Of a DNA stretch of 64,000 nucleotides, positions 1 through 9,197 are shown piece by piece. The notes under the pieces were generated by a model. The model searched no databases. It worked only from the letters and a program-made list of their open reading frames with translations, and was not told where the DNA came from. The translations under genes were made by a program, and so were the position numbers. The stretch spans positions 1 to 64,000 of the forward strand of contig JAFSPG010000013.1 in the NCBI GenBank assembly GCA_017443025.1, given 5' to 3'. How positions within the stretch are numbered: position 1 is the first letter of the stretch; every line of letters begins with the position of its first letter. Source of the stretch: Bacteroidales bacterium. GTDB lineage: Bacteria; Bacteroidota; Bacteroidia; Bacteroidales; UBA932.

Positions 1-432
1 ATTGCCGTTCTGAACCTGCCCGCTATAATCCAAGAGAATGGTCGCGTTATTCCGATGATAGTTCCATACGCTGAACGGATAATATGCCGCATAAGAAGCA
101 TTGTTCTTTAATGCCCATCCGCCACCATCAAAAGAGGCACTTGTGCTGCCCTGGGTAGCGGAAATAGGAAACTCCACCTGATTCCCCTTGTTCGGGAAAA
201 TACCAAGTGTATCGCCGACGGCCCAGCTAAAAATCAAAGCATCATCATCCTGCACAGAAGTCCCCTTGGTATGAACGCCTCCAGATATTGATTCAAACTG
301 AATAGGCGCCGGCCCGATAACGGTAACTTCCCGGACCTCTCCATCTATGCCATCAAAAGAGTCTTCCTTATTATTGACACATGCGCTCAGGCTTGCTGCA
401 ATTATCACAAAAAGCAAATTTGATGCTTTCAT
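1..432 (-). CDS. fimbrillin-like lipoprotein (partial, cut by window start)
   Basis: Only the first 144 codons are visible; the stop lies beyond position 1. The ATG is at 432. The signal peptide ends in a lipobox at Cys18 (LSAC), so the product should be a Sec-exported lipoprotein precursor. A short HTKGTS segment follows, matching the place where the neighbouring fimbrillins carry their TK(A/S) motif. Beta-rich sequence follows (SWAVGDTLGIF, YAAYYPFS), as in the N-terminal domain of Mfa/fimbrillin families. It lies 53 bp after the preceding gene and is the last visible cistron of the fimbrial run. Assignment to a fimbrial shaft or tip role is inference. Confidence 0.75.
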   Translation of the reverse strand, partial: MKASNLLFVIIAASLSACVNNKEDSFDGIDGEVREVTVIGPAPIQFESISGGVHTKGTSVQDDDALIFSWAVGDTLGIFPNKGNQVEFPISATQGSTSASFDGGGWALKNNASYAAYYPFSVWNYHRNNATILLDYSGQVQNGN

Positions 433-485
433 ATATCGTAATTGTTATTTCCTTGGTAATTATTAATTAAAGCTCAGATATGCAA

Positions 486-1508
486 TTAATCCGGATATAC
501 CGGTTCCGGGCCAACCACGACGGAGCCAAGCGCAAGGGCTACATCGTCCTTACTCCTTACCACTATCTTATAGCTATAACGATGGCCTGGTAAATATCCT
601 TCGGAGGGGGTGGAAACGATAATATTGTCGACATCATACTGAGTGCCTTCAAAGGTGAAAGAATAACCTAATTTAAACGACTGCAATTCGGGTACGGTGA
701 ATATCTCCCCTATTTTCACTCCCTCTGCCGTAGGATACGCTTCTTTTTCGAAGGATACGTCGTACGGCTGTTCCGGGTCGATGATTTTACCAGTCAAAAC
801 ATCCAGTTTTCCCTTGGTTGGTAATCCTGATAATCGAATTTCTGTAAAGTATAACGACGAATCCAGAGACTCTTCAGCCTCCTTGCTCTCCGCTTCAATA
901 GAGAATGTAAGTTCTGTAGTCAAATGCTGGAAGGTAAATGACGGAAGATAATTATCGTCATCGGGATACCATTCCCGAGCAGCTATAGCGTAACTCTTGT
1001 TGAATCCGTTCATATCGGGTTCTATCCCATCGGGGTCCTTAAGTACCGGAGCCACTGATTTTGCCCAAAGGATATCATTTTCTCCAAAAGTAACCGGAAC
1101 CAGAAATGCATTACTGGCAAACTTTCCGGACGCGGGGTCGCCTGATTCAGACGTGCGGTATGCATAAAAAGTATAATTCGAAGCAATTGAAGGATAGCAG
1201 ATAGCTTTACCCTCCTTAAATCCTACCTCACCAGTATTAGACTCCAGTATCTCATTATAGAAAAGAACCGAGGCAAAATCAGAGGGATCAATTGTACGTG
1301 AAGCATCAAGGGCCAACACTCCATATAGCCCATCGACACTCGAAATTTCAGCCTTGGTGCCAAGTACCGGGCTCATTGATATATTGCGGGCGAAGCAAAT
1401 GGGAACCTCTTTCTCGCTTAACGGTTCACGAGCAGGTTCAGACTTCGCACAGGCAAAGGCAAGCGCCCCGACTACACAGGCAATAAATATGGAACTTATT
1501 TTTCTCAC
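486..1508 (-). CDS. fimbrillin-like lipoprotein
   Basis: 340 aa. It starts at GTG (1508), which overlaps the TGA of the upstream barrel gene as GTGA, suggesting coupled translation. Lipobox Cys20 (AFAC). A GTKAEIS motif near residue 50 matches the TK(A/S) site of its paralogs, which in type V pilins lies near the cleaved donor-strand region (family knowledge, not shown here). The core segment FTFQHLTTELTFSI corresponds to the F(K/E)HQL(S/T)RF.F segment of the other members. It ends in a long predicted beta region without the acidic DPDE tail seen upstream. Probably a surface fimbrial subunit; shaft, tip or adhesin role cannot be decided. Confidence 0.75.
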   Translation of the reverse strand: MRKISSIFIACVVGALAFACAKSEPAREPLSEKEVPICFARNISMSPVLGTKAEISSVDGLYGVLALDASRTIDPSDFASVLFYNEILESNTGEVGFKEGKAICYPSIASNYTFYAYRTSESGDPASGKFASNAFLVPVTFGENDILWAKSVAPVLKDPDGIEPDMNGFNKSYAIAAREWYPDDDNYLPSFTFQHLTTELTFSIEAESKEAEESLDSSLYFTEIRLSGLPTKGKLDVLTGKIIDPEQPYDVSFEKEAYPTAEGVKIGEIFTVPELQSFKLGYSFTFEGTQYDVDNIIVSTPSEGYLPGHRYSYKIVVRSKDDVALALGSVVVGPEPVYPD

Positions 1509-2794
1509 TTCTTGAACAAAACGTATTCTAATCCGATTGACATACTAAGCAGTTTGTCAACATAGTTGGAGTATTTAACTTCGTGCTTGTTGGACCAAGT
1601 CTGATAAGGGACTATGGTATATCTCGGTTCGATGTATATTCCAAGACGGGGGAAGGCCTTCCAAAGGAAACGAATTCCTCCACCGAGACCTATATAATAA
1701 TCTTTATCCATTCCGGAGCCTGATTTTTCCATATACCCGGCCTCAGGCCCTATTACAGCCGCAATCTCAAAACGACGTGAATCGCCGATCAAATGCAATA
1801 TATCATAAAGGGCATCCATTCTTGCAAACATATACTTTCCTCTATGCGTAAGGATGCCGGCTTCGGAATAAATTGTACCCCATATTGGAGCGGCATAGCC
1901 AACGCTGAGCCGCCATTGGAAATAATCAGAATACGCCCTTCCTATTCCGAAAAGATATTCAGGCCCGGCTTTCTTGCTCATGCTAAGACCTGAAAGAGAA
2001 GACAGCATTACTCCGCCTCCGCTAATTGAAACCCGCCAGTCTAAGCCTGGATCGGCGGAATGGTAATTCCTGTCAATGTTGTAATTTATGCCGACGCTTC
2101 CCTTGAAAACAGGAATGTATTTTCGCCAGTTATCCTGCCTTACCAGATTTCTACCCTCCTGATGAAGCTCGAAAAGCGGCTCGATGACAAAATCCGTATG
2201 CGGGGCCAGATGGCTTACAAACTGAACACCAATGTGGCCAGTGAAAGCGGGATGGCTGTTAACGTCACTGCTCGCCTTTCCATAGTTCAATCCTAAACCG
2301 GCAACTGCGACAACGGAAACGGGGCGACTAAGAGAGTAACCGGCAACATACGAGCTTATATCGAAGAGATATGATAAGCGGAAATATAAGGTCTTAACGC
2401 GCTCACCATAGTAATTATCCCGGAAATAGCCGGCACCGGCTGCCAGAAATACTCCATGATAGTGCGCCATCAGCGTACTGGGAGCACGTCCAATCCTTTT
2501 TGCCTTCATTATCTCGGCCTCGGAAGGAGTCTTGGTAAACCACTTACCAAAACCAACTGAAGCCAGGGGGCCCATACCATAGTTATCCGCATAGGGCCGG
2601 TAATAGATTCCCATCAGCGAAATCCATGTATTGCTTAATATCGAACCTTTTGAGAACTCATCGTTTTCCGGACGATATCTGGATATCATCTTATAGTGCA
2701 AAACACTCTCTTGCCTGGTGGTATCGGATTCCGGGGCCTGTGCATTGCATACAAGGCTCAACAACAAAAATAATATGGCAAGGGTGTATTTCAT
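1505..2794 (-). CDS. outer-membrane beta-barrel protein of the fimbrial cluster
   Basis: 429 aa. A classical signal peptide (about residues 1-19, LVCNAQA) is followed by alternating aromatic/hydrophobic beta-strand sequence through to the C-terminus (GLEYVLF), typical of an outer-membrane barrel. Repeated GxGxxY-type strands and no catalytic motif are seen. Its ATG overlaps the stop of the upstream 777-aa gene by one base (TAATG), and its own TGA overlaps the next fimbrillin start. It therefore belongs to one translationally coupled set with the OmpA-like protein and the fimbrillins, and may help anchor or assemble the fibre (inference). I do not recognise a specific family. Confidence 0.6.
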   Translation of the reverse strand: MKYTLAILFLLLSLVCNAQAPESDTTRQESVLHYKMISRYRPENDEFSKGSILSNTWISLMGIYYRPYADNYGMGPLASVGFGKWFTKTPSEAEIMKAKRIGRAPSTLMAHYHGVFLAAGAGYFRDNYYGERVKTLYFRLSYLFDISSYVAGYSLSRPVSVVAVAGLGLNYGKASSDVNSHPAFTGHIGVQFVSHLAPHTDFVIEPLFELHQEGRNLVRQDNWRKYIPVFKGSVGINYNIDRNYHSADPGLDWRVSISGGGVMLSSLSGLSMSKKAGPEYLFGIGRAYSDYFQWRLSVGYAAPIWGTIYSEAGILTHRGKYMFARMDALYDILHLIGDSRRFEIAAVIGPEAGYMEKSGSGMDKDYYIGLGGGIRFLWKAFPRLGIYIEPRYTIVPYQTWSNKHEVKYSNYVDKLLSMSIGLEYVLFKK

Positions 2795-5127
2795 TAGTAG
2801 CAGTATTCTAATTCAAGTAAGGAAGGATCCTCCAGCACCTTGAGGGATTCCTCATAAAAATCTTCAAGAATCCACGCATCGCCGGCAGCCACATTCTTAA
2901 GGCTGGGGTCGAGCTGGAAGGCCTTGACGAGCTCGTGCATCATTTTGCTGCGCTCAGGTGAAAACATATCCATATTGACATATTTATTCATCCCTCGCAT
3001 TTTAGCGTCAAGGCTGAAGTACTGAGCTTTCAGGTAGTGGGTTATAGGATCAGATTCATCCAATTCATCCAGAGACTTTCTTGCTCTTGGCATATAACCC
3101 ATAGCCATAGCCATTACAACCTTGTTCCTTGGAGAAGTATTTGACAATACTTCGTAGGTGTGTTGATCAGGCTTCTTTCCGGCAAGACAGTCGGTAATAG
3201 TTTTAAGATACTCGTATTTAGTAGGCAGACCCTTCATATATACGAGTTGCCTGGCTCTCTTGAATTTCTTGGCGCCAAGCATCATTATGACCTGATTCGC
3301 CACAACGGCATCAGGGTTGACAGTATATTTGCGCCCTGTTTTAAAGTCAGTCCAGGGCTGGTTAACCATTTTTTTCTCCTCAACAAAAGGAGCCAATATG
3401 GTTGTATCCGCTTCTCCGCGGCTGATAAGCGACGAAGCCAATAAATTGGCAGGAAGAGGCCACCTGTCGCCGGACTTTTCAGCGGCATTAATGGCACTTC
3501 GGCACAAGGCCTCAAATTCTTCAGTATCCTTGACTACCTGGAAAAGGGCGTAATACTCATATAACGGGAGAACCGTACCGGGGGCAGTATATGAAGGGTC
3601 GTTCTTATAACGATAGTATATTTCCTCCGGCGTCAGTTCGCGGTATACTTCATAGGTGTATTCAACTTTAACCGTACGAAGTTTCGGAAGCCTTTCGGCG
3701 ATAAGGGTCTTATAGAAAGGCAGAGCCCTTACGGCCGCACCCTGAGCATCAGGACGGCCGGGATGTCTGGCTACTATATCCCTTATCTTACCGGCTTCCG
3801 CCTTGAGGGAATCCGCCCACAGCAAATCGGCAACTTCTTCCCAACCGGCTACCCTCGAAGAGAAATTCTTAACCATCCTCTCCTGCCTTGCCCTCGGGAT
3901 AATGGAGAGCAATTGGTCCGAGAGGAAACTCATTCGCTGTCTGGCAAGGACGTTGTTTTTATCCAAACTTCCTTCAGGAGATGCCACACCGCTCACAAAT
4001 AATGTTTTGAGTGTATATCCTTCAGACTCGTTACGAATAAGATTATTGATATCGTTTCGAAGCCCGGCAAGCTGTTTTGCCCCTAATGTATCAGATGGAT
4101 CAAGCTTAGCCGAAGACGGAAGGAAGTTAAGAGAAAGGTCTCTGACATCATCAACCTTAGTCCTAGTTGCACGACGACGGTATTCAGGCAAAGAAGCATC
4201 CAGGTTGTTTGCCTCCAGGCTGTACTCGAGGAAGCGCATCCTGTTTATCTTGCGTTTGGTATCCTCATAAAGCGTGTCCGAAAAATAAACCCTGTTGTAA
4301 TCTTCAAGCCAGAGTTTCTTCGGAATCAATACGAATTTATCCGGATCATCAAGATAGATACTGTCGCGCCAGGTAACGGAGGAGAAAGATTCGTCCAGAA
4401 TATATTTTTTCCCGAGAGCTTTAAGTCTTTCGCGAGTACTGTCGGCATAGCCAAACATAGGGTCCCTTTCGCCTTTATAAGCCATTCGCCTCAGCTGGGT
4501 AGCGTGATACTCATCGCCGTCAAGAACTATTGGCACACGGAATTCCAAAGTATCAGTCCTTTTCTCCCCATCAACCACGAAATACTGCATTACAAAGCGG
4601 CTGTTCTTCTTTGCAAGCCTTTTTTCAGGGAAAGGATAAGTTCCACTGAGCCTTAGGTAATTACCACCGACATCTATATCTTCTATTACCGGACGGGCAT
4701 CAATCTCGGCTGAAACAATCGATTCATCCAATGTCCTGGACAGGTCAAAACTGATATTGATCTCATTTTTGCCATTAACAGGAACCAGTTTGCACTGGAC
4801 CTCGGCTGATGGATACACGAGAAGGAGCGCCCCGTTAGGGTACACCTGGATTTCATAATATCCCAAATCGGGAGTTGTTTCGATTATGAGTCCGAAATCC
4901 TGGAAAAAACCTTCAGCTCCTGCTTTCTGCCAGGCTTCAAATTTCGCCTTGACATCCTGAGCTTCGGCTACGGTGTTGTACCCGATTATCCTCAGCTCAG
5001 TATCGGTTATCGGTTTATTGTCATCCACTGGGTTGCGAACCATCCCGAATACAAGCATCCTATCCTGACCATAAACATACAGTGAGGATAGCAGAAGGAG
5101 CAACAGTATTATTTTCAGATATCTCAT
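2794..5127 (-). CDS. secreted OmpA-like domain protein with helical C-terminal region
   Basis: 777 aa with a signal peptide (about 1-20, SSLYVYG). The N-terminal 300 residues are beta-rich. A segment around residues 330-480 looks like an OmpA-type peptidoglycan-associating domain: LNFLPSSAKLD, then GVASPEGS with the following RQRMSFLSDQL helix. The remaining 300 residues are helical with TPR-like spacing (LLASSLISRGEAD, AKKFKRARQLV, THYLKAQYFSL). Proteins of this shape accompany DUF3575 and fimbrillin genes in Bacteroidales and are thought to link a surface fibre to the envelope (family context). Its ATG overlaps the TGA of the upstream DUF3575 gene by four bases. Confidence 0.6.
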   Translation of the reverse strand: MRYLKIILLLLLLSSLYVYGQDRMLVFGMVRNPVDDNKPITDTELRIIGYNTVAEAQDVKAKFEAWQKAGAEGFFQDFGLIIETTPDLGYYEIQVYPNGALLLVYPSAEVQCKLVPVNGKNEINISFDLSRTLDESIVSAEIDARPVIEDIDVGGNYLRLSGTYPFPEKRLAKKNSRFVMQYFVVDGEKRTDTLEFRVPIVLDGDEYHATQLRRMAYKGERDPMFGYADSTRERLKALGKKYILDESFSSVTWRDSIYLDDPDKFVLIPKKLWLEDYNRVYFSDTLYEDTKRKINRMRFLEYSLEANNLDASLPEYRRRATRTKVDDVRDLSLNFLPSSAKLDPSDTLGAKQLAGLRNDINNLIRNESEGYTLKTLFVSGVASPEGSLDKNNVLARQRMSFLSDQLLSIIPRARQERMVKNFSSRVAGWEEVADLLWADSLKAEAGKIRDIVARHPGRPDAQGAAVRALPFYKTLIAERLPKLRTVKVEYTYEVYRELTPEEIYYRYKNDPSYTAPGTVLPLYEYYALFQVVKDTEEFEALCRSAINAAEKSGDRWPLPANLLASSLISRGEADTTILAPFVEEKKMVNQPWTDFKTGRKYTVNPDAVVANQVIMMLGAKKFKRARQLVYMKGLPTKYEYLKTITDCLAGKKPDQHTYEVLSNTSPRNKVVMAMAMGYMPRARKSLDELDESDPITHYLKAQYFSLDAKMRGMNKYVNMDMFSPERSKMMHELVKAFQLDPSLKNVAAGDAWILEDFYEESLKVLEDPSLLELEYCY

Positions 5128-5702
5128 CGAATGATATATATCAATGTTACCGCCGCCTTGACAGGGAAAAGTTTATATCCTTTGGAATTAACCGTGGAGG
5201 TCTTTCCGAAGAAGTATGCATCGTAGTTATCGTCTACCCAATACTGTTTCTGCCGGAATACAGCTATGCCGGTTCCTGCGCTAAGTTCCAGGCCCAATCT
5301 GGGACCGAGAGAAAACACATAACCTCCGGAGAATCCCAAGCCAATGGCGTTTCCGGAATATACATGAGAAGAAATGGTCATATCGTAGGAAGCTGCAAAT
5401 GCAGCAATGCCTATGTATTCCCTGATTAACGGGCGACCATTGAACCAGTATCTGAATTCAGGTTGGACAACAACGAGCTTGGATTTAAGTCCGTAAGGAT
5501 TTTTGTGGCCGAAAACCGAGAATCCAACACTTGTATTTTCGCCCGTTACCAGCTCCAGCCCGATATCGGGAGTCATCGCAGCCCATGAAAGTAAATTCGT
5601 TTTTACTGCGATTTGCTGCGCCGACGCCACACCGCTCCCCAGGAACAGCCAGAGGGAAACAATGACAACGGACAGAGCCGGTAACGTTCGAAAATGTTTC
5701 AT
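5124..5702 (-). CDS. DUF3575 family outer-membrane protein
   Basis: 192 aa. The signal peptide ends near residue 28 (GVASAQ). The opening KTNLLSWAAMTPDIGLEL and the later PEFRYWFNGRPL and GLGFSGGYVF segments are the hallmarks of DUF3575, a small outer-membrane barrel family found beside Bacteroidales fimbrial genes. The ATG overlaps the stop of the upstream fimbrillin (TAATG) and its TGA overlaps the next ATG, so it sits in a continuous coupled set. It is a compact relative of the 441-aa DUF3575 protein at the head of the cluster, which suggests two fused fimbrial sub-operons. Confidence 0.8.
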   Translation of the reverse strand: MKHFRTLPALSVVIVSLWLFLGSGVASAQQIAVKTNLLSWAAMTPDIGLELVTGENTSVGFSVFGHKNPYGLKSKLVVVQPEFRYWFNGRPLIREYIGIAAFAASYDMTISSHVYSGNAIGLGFSGGYVFSLGPRLGLELSAGTGIAVFRQKQYWVDDNYDAYFFGKTSTVNSKGYKLFPVKAAVTLIYIIR

Positions 5703-6835
5703 TATCCGATAGTTGCTATGACATTGTCATTAATCGGAGCCTCATTCCACTCTTCCAGTTCGAGCTTAATCTGAATATTCTCGAGAGAGCGGATGATGAT
5801 TTTGTAAGTGTAGGATTTCCCTGCAACGAAACCGCCATCTGGTGCGGAAAGAGCGTAACCTACTCCGGTGCCATCAGTGGGGGTAAAGGCCCCTGTTGGT
5901 ACAGCAAGAGTAAATTGTACACGCAAATTATCATTAGTGGGCATAATGAATAAGCCTGTTCCGAACTCGGATGCCTTTTCCGTCGGCAATAAGGGATAGG
6001 CCGTTACAGCCAGGCTGTCAGCAGTAGCAGTAGCTTGTATGTCTCCAGTAAGAACATCTAGTGTAGCCTGGGATGTGATATCATTATCCGAACCGGAAGA
6101 GATATTTAACGCTGTAAGTGTTACCAGAGGATTTGAATACTTATCAACAAATGTTGCTGCAGCATCCGCATCCTCTGCCACGACTTGAAAATGAAGGGCG
6201 GCAGTAAGGTGCTTGAATGTAAGCTTAGGCAGATAATTTTCCCATGATGACAAGTTCTTGCGAGCTGCACGCTGATACTCAGCATTAAAGCCTGTATAAG
6301 TTTTTGCCTCTTCACCAGAACCAACTTCAAACGAAGTGGCATCTGCTTTGGCCCATAGGACATCTACTTGGCCTACATCAAAGGTCTTTGTATGAGTGCC
6401 TTTGTCAAGATTGAAAATAGTGGAATCAACCTTAACTTTAGTATCACTTGTATGCCAGGCATAGAAGCTGTAATTATAGCTATCTGGATTGTAAAGCGGA
6501 TAATACTTGGTAATGGGACTGGTTCCGTCTTCCTTTGAAATGAACTGTGCTTGTAAGCTTACACTTTTTGCAACCTCATCTCTGAATAATTCGTCCATGT
6601 TTGTTGCATCGTATGCAAGAACGCCAAATTCTACACCTTCCAGGCTTGTAATTGCAGCTTTTGTCTTAACAATTGAAGGAGAGCCGGTACTGAGAATAAT
6701 TGGGACCTCCTTAGTAATGTCGGTAGCCCATTCGGGCATTTCGTCCTTAGGGGAAGGACTGTCTTTGGAACAAGCCGGAGCCAGAACAATGGCAGTCAAA
6801 ACAACGGCTGTGAATATATAAGATATACGTTTCAT
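5702..6835 (-). CDS. fimbrillin-like lipoprotein
   Basis: 377 aa from the ATG at 6835; a longer reading from TTG at 6841 adds only two residues before the signal peptide and is unlikely. Lipobox Cys22 (APAC). The VKTKAAITSLEG segment near residue 55 is the TK(A/S) site shared by the cluster. PKLTFKHLTAALHFQV is the paralogous core segment. The C-terminus keeps the conserved tryptophan (LEEWNEAP) seen in all members here. It closes the run of six fimbrillins and couples by TAATG to the small DUF3575 gene. Probably a fimbrial subunit; exact position in a fibre unknown. Confidence 0.8.
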   Translation of the reverse strand: MKRISYIFTAVVLTAIVLAPACSKDSPSPKDEMPEWATDITKEVPIILSTGSPSIVKTKAAITSLEGVEFGVLAYDATNMDELFRDEVAKSVSLQAQFISKEDGTSPITKYYPLYNPDSYNYSFYAWHTSDTKVKVDSTIFNLDKGTHTKTFDVGQVDVLWAKADATSFEVGSGEEAKTYTGFNAEYQRAARKNLSSWENYLPKLTFKHLTAALHFQVVAEDADAAATFVDKYSNPLVTLTALNISSGSDNDITSQATLDVLTGDIQATATADSLAVTAYPLLPTEKASEFGTGLFIMPTNDNLRVQFTLAVPTGAFTPTDGTGVGYALSAPDGGFVAGKSYTYKIIIRSLENIQIKLELEEWNEAPINDNVIATIG

Positions 6836-6882
6836 AAGCAAATATTTTGATTACGGTTTACGGACAATAGGAATCATCGCTA

Positions 6883-7956
6883 CTAATCCTTGCCGATTTC
6901 AATCTCACCAGGGACCTGATCCCAGGCCTCAAGACCTACTTCAATCTTAATACTTTCAAAGTCGTAGACTGTGATATGAACAGTGTACATCTTTCCGGCA
7001 ATTGCTACTAATCCACCAGGAATATCAATAGCCGTATTTACAGATTCAGACTTATCAACTCCTTCCTGAGTAAGTGTAAAAGAAAGATTGTACTGTGCCA
7101 GACCGGGCATAACCATAAGGCTTTCGCCCAACGGCTGATCAAAAGCTGTAACAATGAGTGGTTTCAATTCCACAGTCTTACCTGTTACAGGATCGATTTC
7201 CTTCAAAGACATCTCTGCCTCAGAATCTGCATACACAGTCAAGTCGCTGTTAACTATATCCAATACACCTTCAGCCGGTGATTTGACTTTAAGATTAGAA
7301 ATCTTAATCACGTTGCCAGACTCGGATGTTCCATTGGAAACGATGAATTTGAAACGGGAAAGCTGATGTTTGAAGGTAAGAAGAGGATGAATGTTCTTTC
7401 TCGCAGAATACGCGCTGAAAAGACGCTCTCTTCCAACTGATATTGATTCTACCTGATGATTTTCTCTTACTGCAGCCGCAAGCATTACATCCTGCGAACC
7501 GTCAATCGTAATCGGCAGTGATATCGTACCGTCAGCAACAGTAGGAGTTGCCTCAATATCATCAATATAGTAACCGAAGAAGTCGTAGCACTTCAAGAGG
7601 TCATAATAGACTGGATTCATATCGGCATCCTTAACTTCAATAAGAGTCCCTTCTTCTGGAACTGCCGGGATAGCGATATTATCTATACGGATATCATCAA
7701 AATCGAGGGCATCTTTTTCGGGACTAATACGGGTAATACCATATACATTCACCGAATCTGTCGTTTTCCAGGTATCTACGCCTCCGATAGATTTAGTGGT
7801 AGTACTAACCGGTGCAAGGTTGGAACCAAAAAGGATAGGAATCAGGGTTCCTTCAGGAATGTTTTCATCAGGGTCTACAATAGCTGTAGTCTGAGATTTC
7901 TGGCAGGATGCAACAGCAATGAGTGCAAGAGCTGCGAAGATGATAGTTTTTTTCAT
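6883..7956 (-). CDS. fimbrillin-like lipoprotein (tandem array member)
   Basis: 357 aa, ATG at 7956, lipobox Cys18 (VASC). TTTKSIGGVDTW around residue 54 matches the TK site of the three genes upstream, and VNVYGI continues the same pattern. The core YSARKNIHPLLTFKHQLSRF is nearly the same as in the genes at 7984, 9198 and 10485. The C-terminus has VGLEAWDQVPG, keeping the conserved W but not the GG...DPDE ending. The array spacing is short (27 bp from the previous gene), with no visible terminator or promoter between. Best read as one of four recent tandem duplicates. Confidence 0.8.
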   Translation of the reverse strand: MKKTIIFAALALIAVASCQKSQTTAIVDPDENIPEGTLIPILFGSNLAPVSTTTKSIGGVDTWKTTDSVNVYGITRISPEKDALDFDDIRIDNIAIPAVPEEGTLIEVKDADMNPVYYDLLKCYDFFGYYIDDIEATPTVADGTISLPITIDGSQDVMLAAAVRENHQVESISVGRERLFSAYSARKNIHPLLTFKHQLSRFKFIVSNGTSESGNVIKISNLKVKSPAEGVLDIVNSDLTVYADSEAEMSLKEIDPVTGKTVELKPLIVTAFDQPLGESLMVMPGLAQYNLSFTLTQEGVDKSESVNTAIDIPGGLVAIAGKMYTVHITVYDFESIKIEVGLEAWDQVPGEIEIGKD

Positions 7957-7983
7957 AATTGATTATAAATTAGTTTTTCTTAA

Positions 7984-9171
7984 TTAGTTTTCGTCCGGAT
8001 CGATGGTCACGGTTCCACCATCTTTCCATTCATCCAAGGTGACTTTAACTTCAACTATCTCCAGGCCGTATACATATATATACACTTTGTACTGATATCC
8101 GGCCTCGGCCTTTCCTGCTCCCGTGCCACCTGTAATATTGGCAAAATCAATCTCGAGGTCACGCGGCACACCCGTGGCAGCAGTATAACCTTCCTGATAA
8201 AGGTCAAGGTTGAGTTTGTATACGGACTTTCCGGGGATAGCAAGAATACTACCATCGATTTTTACGGTATCGCGAGGAGAAGTAGTGTCTGTCTTAGGTG
8301 TATAGGCAGGGCACTTGATACGGGAAGACTCACTCCCATCAAGAATCGTGAGAGGAGCATCCGGAGTAGGGTGATGCCACAACTTTAGGAAGCCGGGGTG
8401 AGATGACTCGATAAGATTGTTCTCGGGAATGTTTCCCGCTACTGCGAATGTGGCAAGTGAATCAGACTCCACGCTGAGTCCGACCACGTATACATTGTCT
8501 GCTACAATCTGACTTCCGCTGATTATCTCGAATTTGAATCTTGAGAGCTGGTGTTTGAACAGCAGATCAGGCTTTACACCCCTTCTGGCAGAATATGCAC
8601 TGTAAACCTTTGCCTTGTTAATCTCAATACCCTCTGTATCCCTGTCTACATCAGCCTTGGCAATCATTATATCCTGCGTACCGTCGATAGCGACATCTAC
8701 CGTAATCAGGTTATTCTCCTGATCTACATCGACAACCGGTGTTCCAACGGGGTATGCTTCGTTTTCTTTGTATTTGTTAATAGCTGCACCGTCAAGATAA
8801 TAAGCAAAGAAATCATAGTATCCTTCGCCGTAGTAGAAAGGCTCATTAGGGGCAGTTGCAGCAGAATTGTAGAGATTGATATCACCGCTTACACCATCAG
8901 AAGGAGAATAAGCAAGGACATTGTCGATAAAAACACCTTTCGTTTCTCTATCCAAAGAGAAAACGAACAGGGAGTCATTCCCACTCCATCTATCAATAGC
9001 TCCTACGGCTTTGGTGGTTGTGCGTACGCTGCTGAGATTGGAAGAGAAGAGTACAGGCTGAGGTGTACTGTCGTCAATGACGATTACCTCCGCCGGAGAA
9101 TCGGGGTTCTTGCTGCATGCAAATACCGCAAGCAGCGCAGCAGCAAGAAAGATAGAAATCTTGTACCTCAT
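7984..9171 (-). CDS. fimbrillin-like lipoprotein (tandem array member)
   Basis: 395 aa, ATG at 9171, lipobox Cys19 (VFAC). It shows the array signature in order: SSNLSSVRTTTKAVGAIDRW, FVFSLD, a YYDFFAYYLDG block, DIMIAKADV, YSARRGVKPDLLFKHQLSRF and the C-terminal LDEWKDGGTVTIDPDEN. The YYDFF block and the DIM.A block recur in all four array members, which makes common descent by duplication clear. It lies 26 bp after the previous gene. Predicted surface fimbrial component (family inference). Confidence 0.8.
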   Translation of the reverse strand: MRYKISIFLAAALLAVFACSKNPDSPAEVIVIDDSTPQPVLFSSNLSSVRTTTKAVGAIDRWSGNDSLFVFSLDRETKGVFIDNVLAYSPSDGVSGDINLYNSAATAPNEPFYYGEGYYDFFAYYLDGAAINKYKENEAYPVGTPVVDVDQENNLITVDVAIDGTQDIMIAKADVDRDTEGIEINKAKVYSAYSARRGVKPDLLFKHQLSRFKFEIISGSQIVADNVYVVGLSVESDSLATFAVAGNIPENNLIESSHPGFLKLWHHPTPDAPLTILDGSESSRIKCPAYTPKTDTTSPRDTVKIDGSILAIPGKSVYKLNLDLYQEGYTAATGVPRDLEIDFANITGGTGAGKAEAGYQYKVYIYVYGLEIVEVKVTLDEWKDGGTVTIDPDEN

Positions 9172-9197
9172 AATTTTATTGATTTGTAAATAATAAT

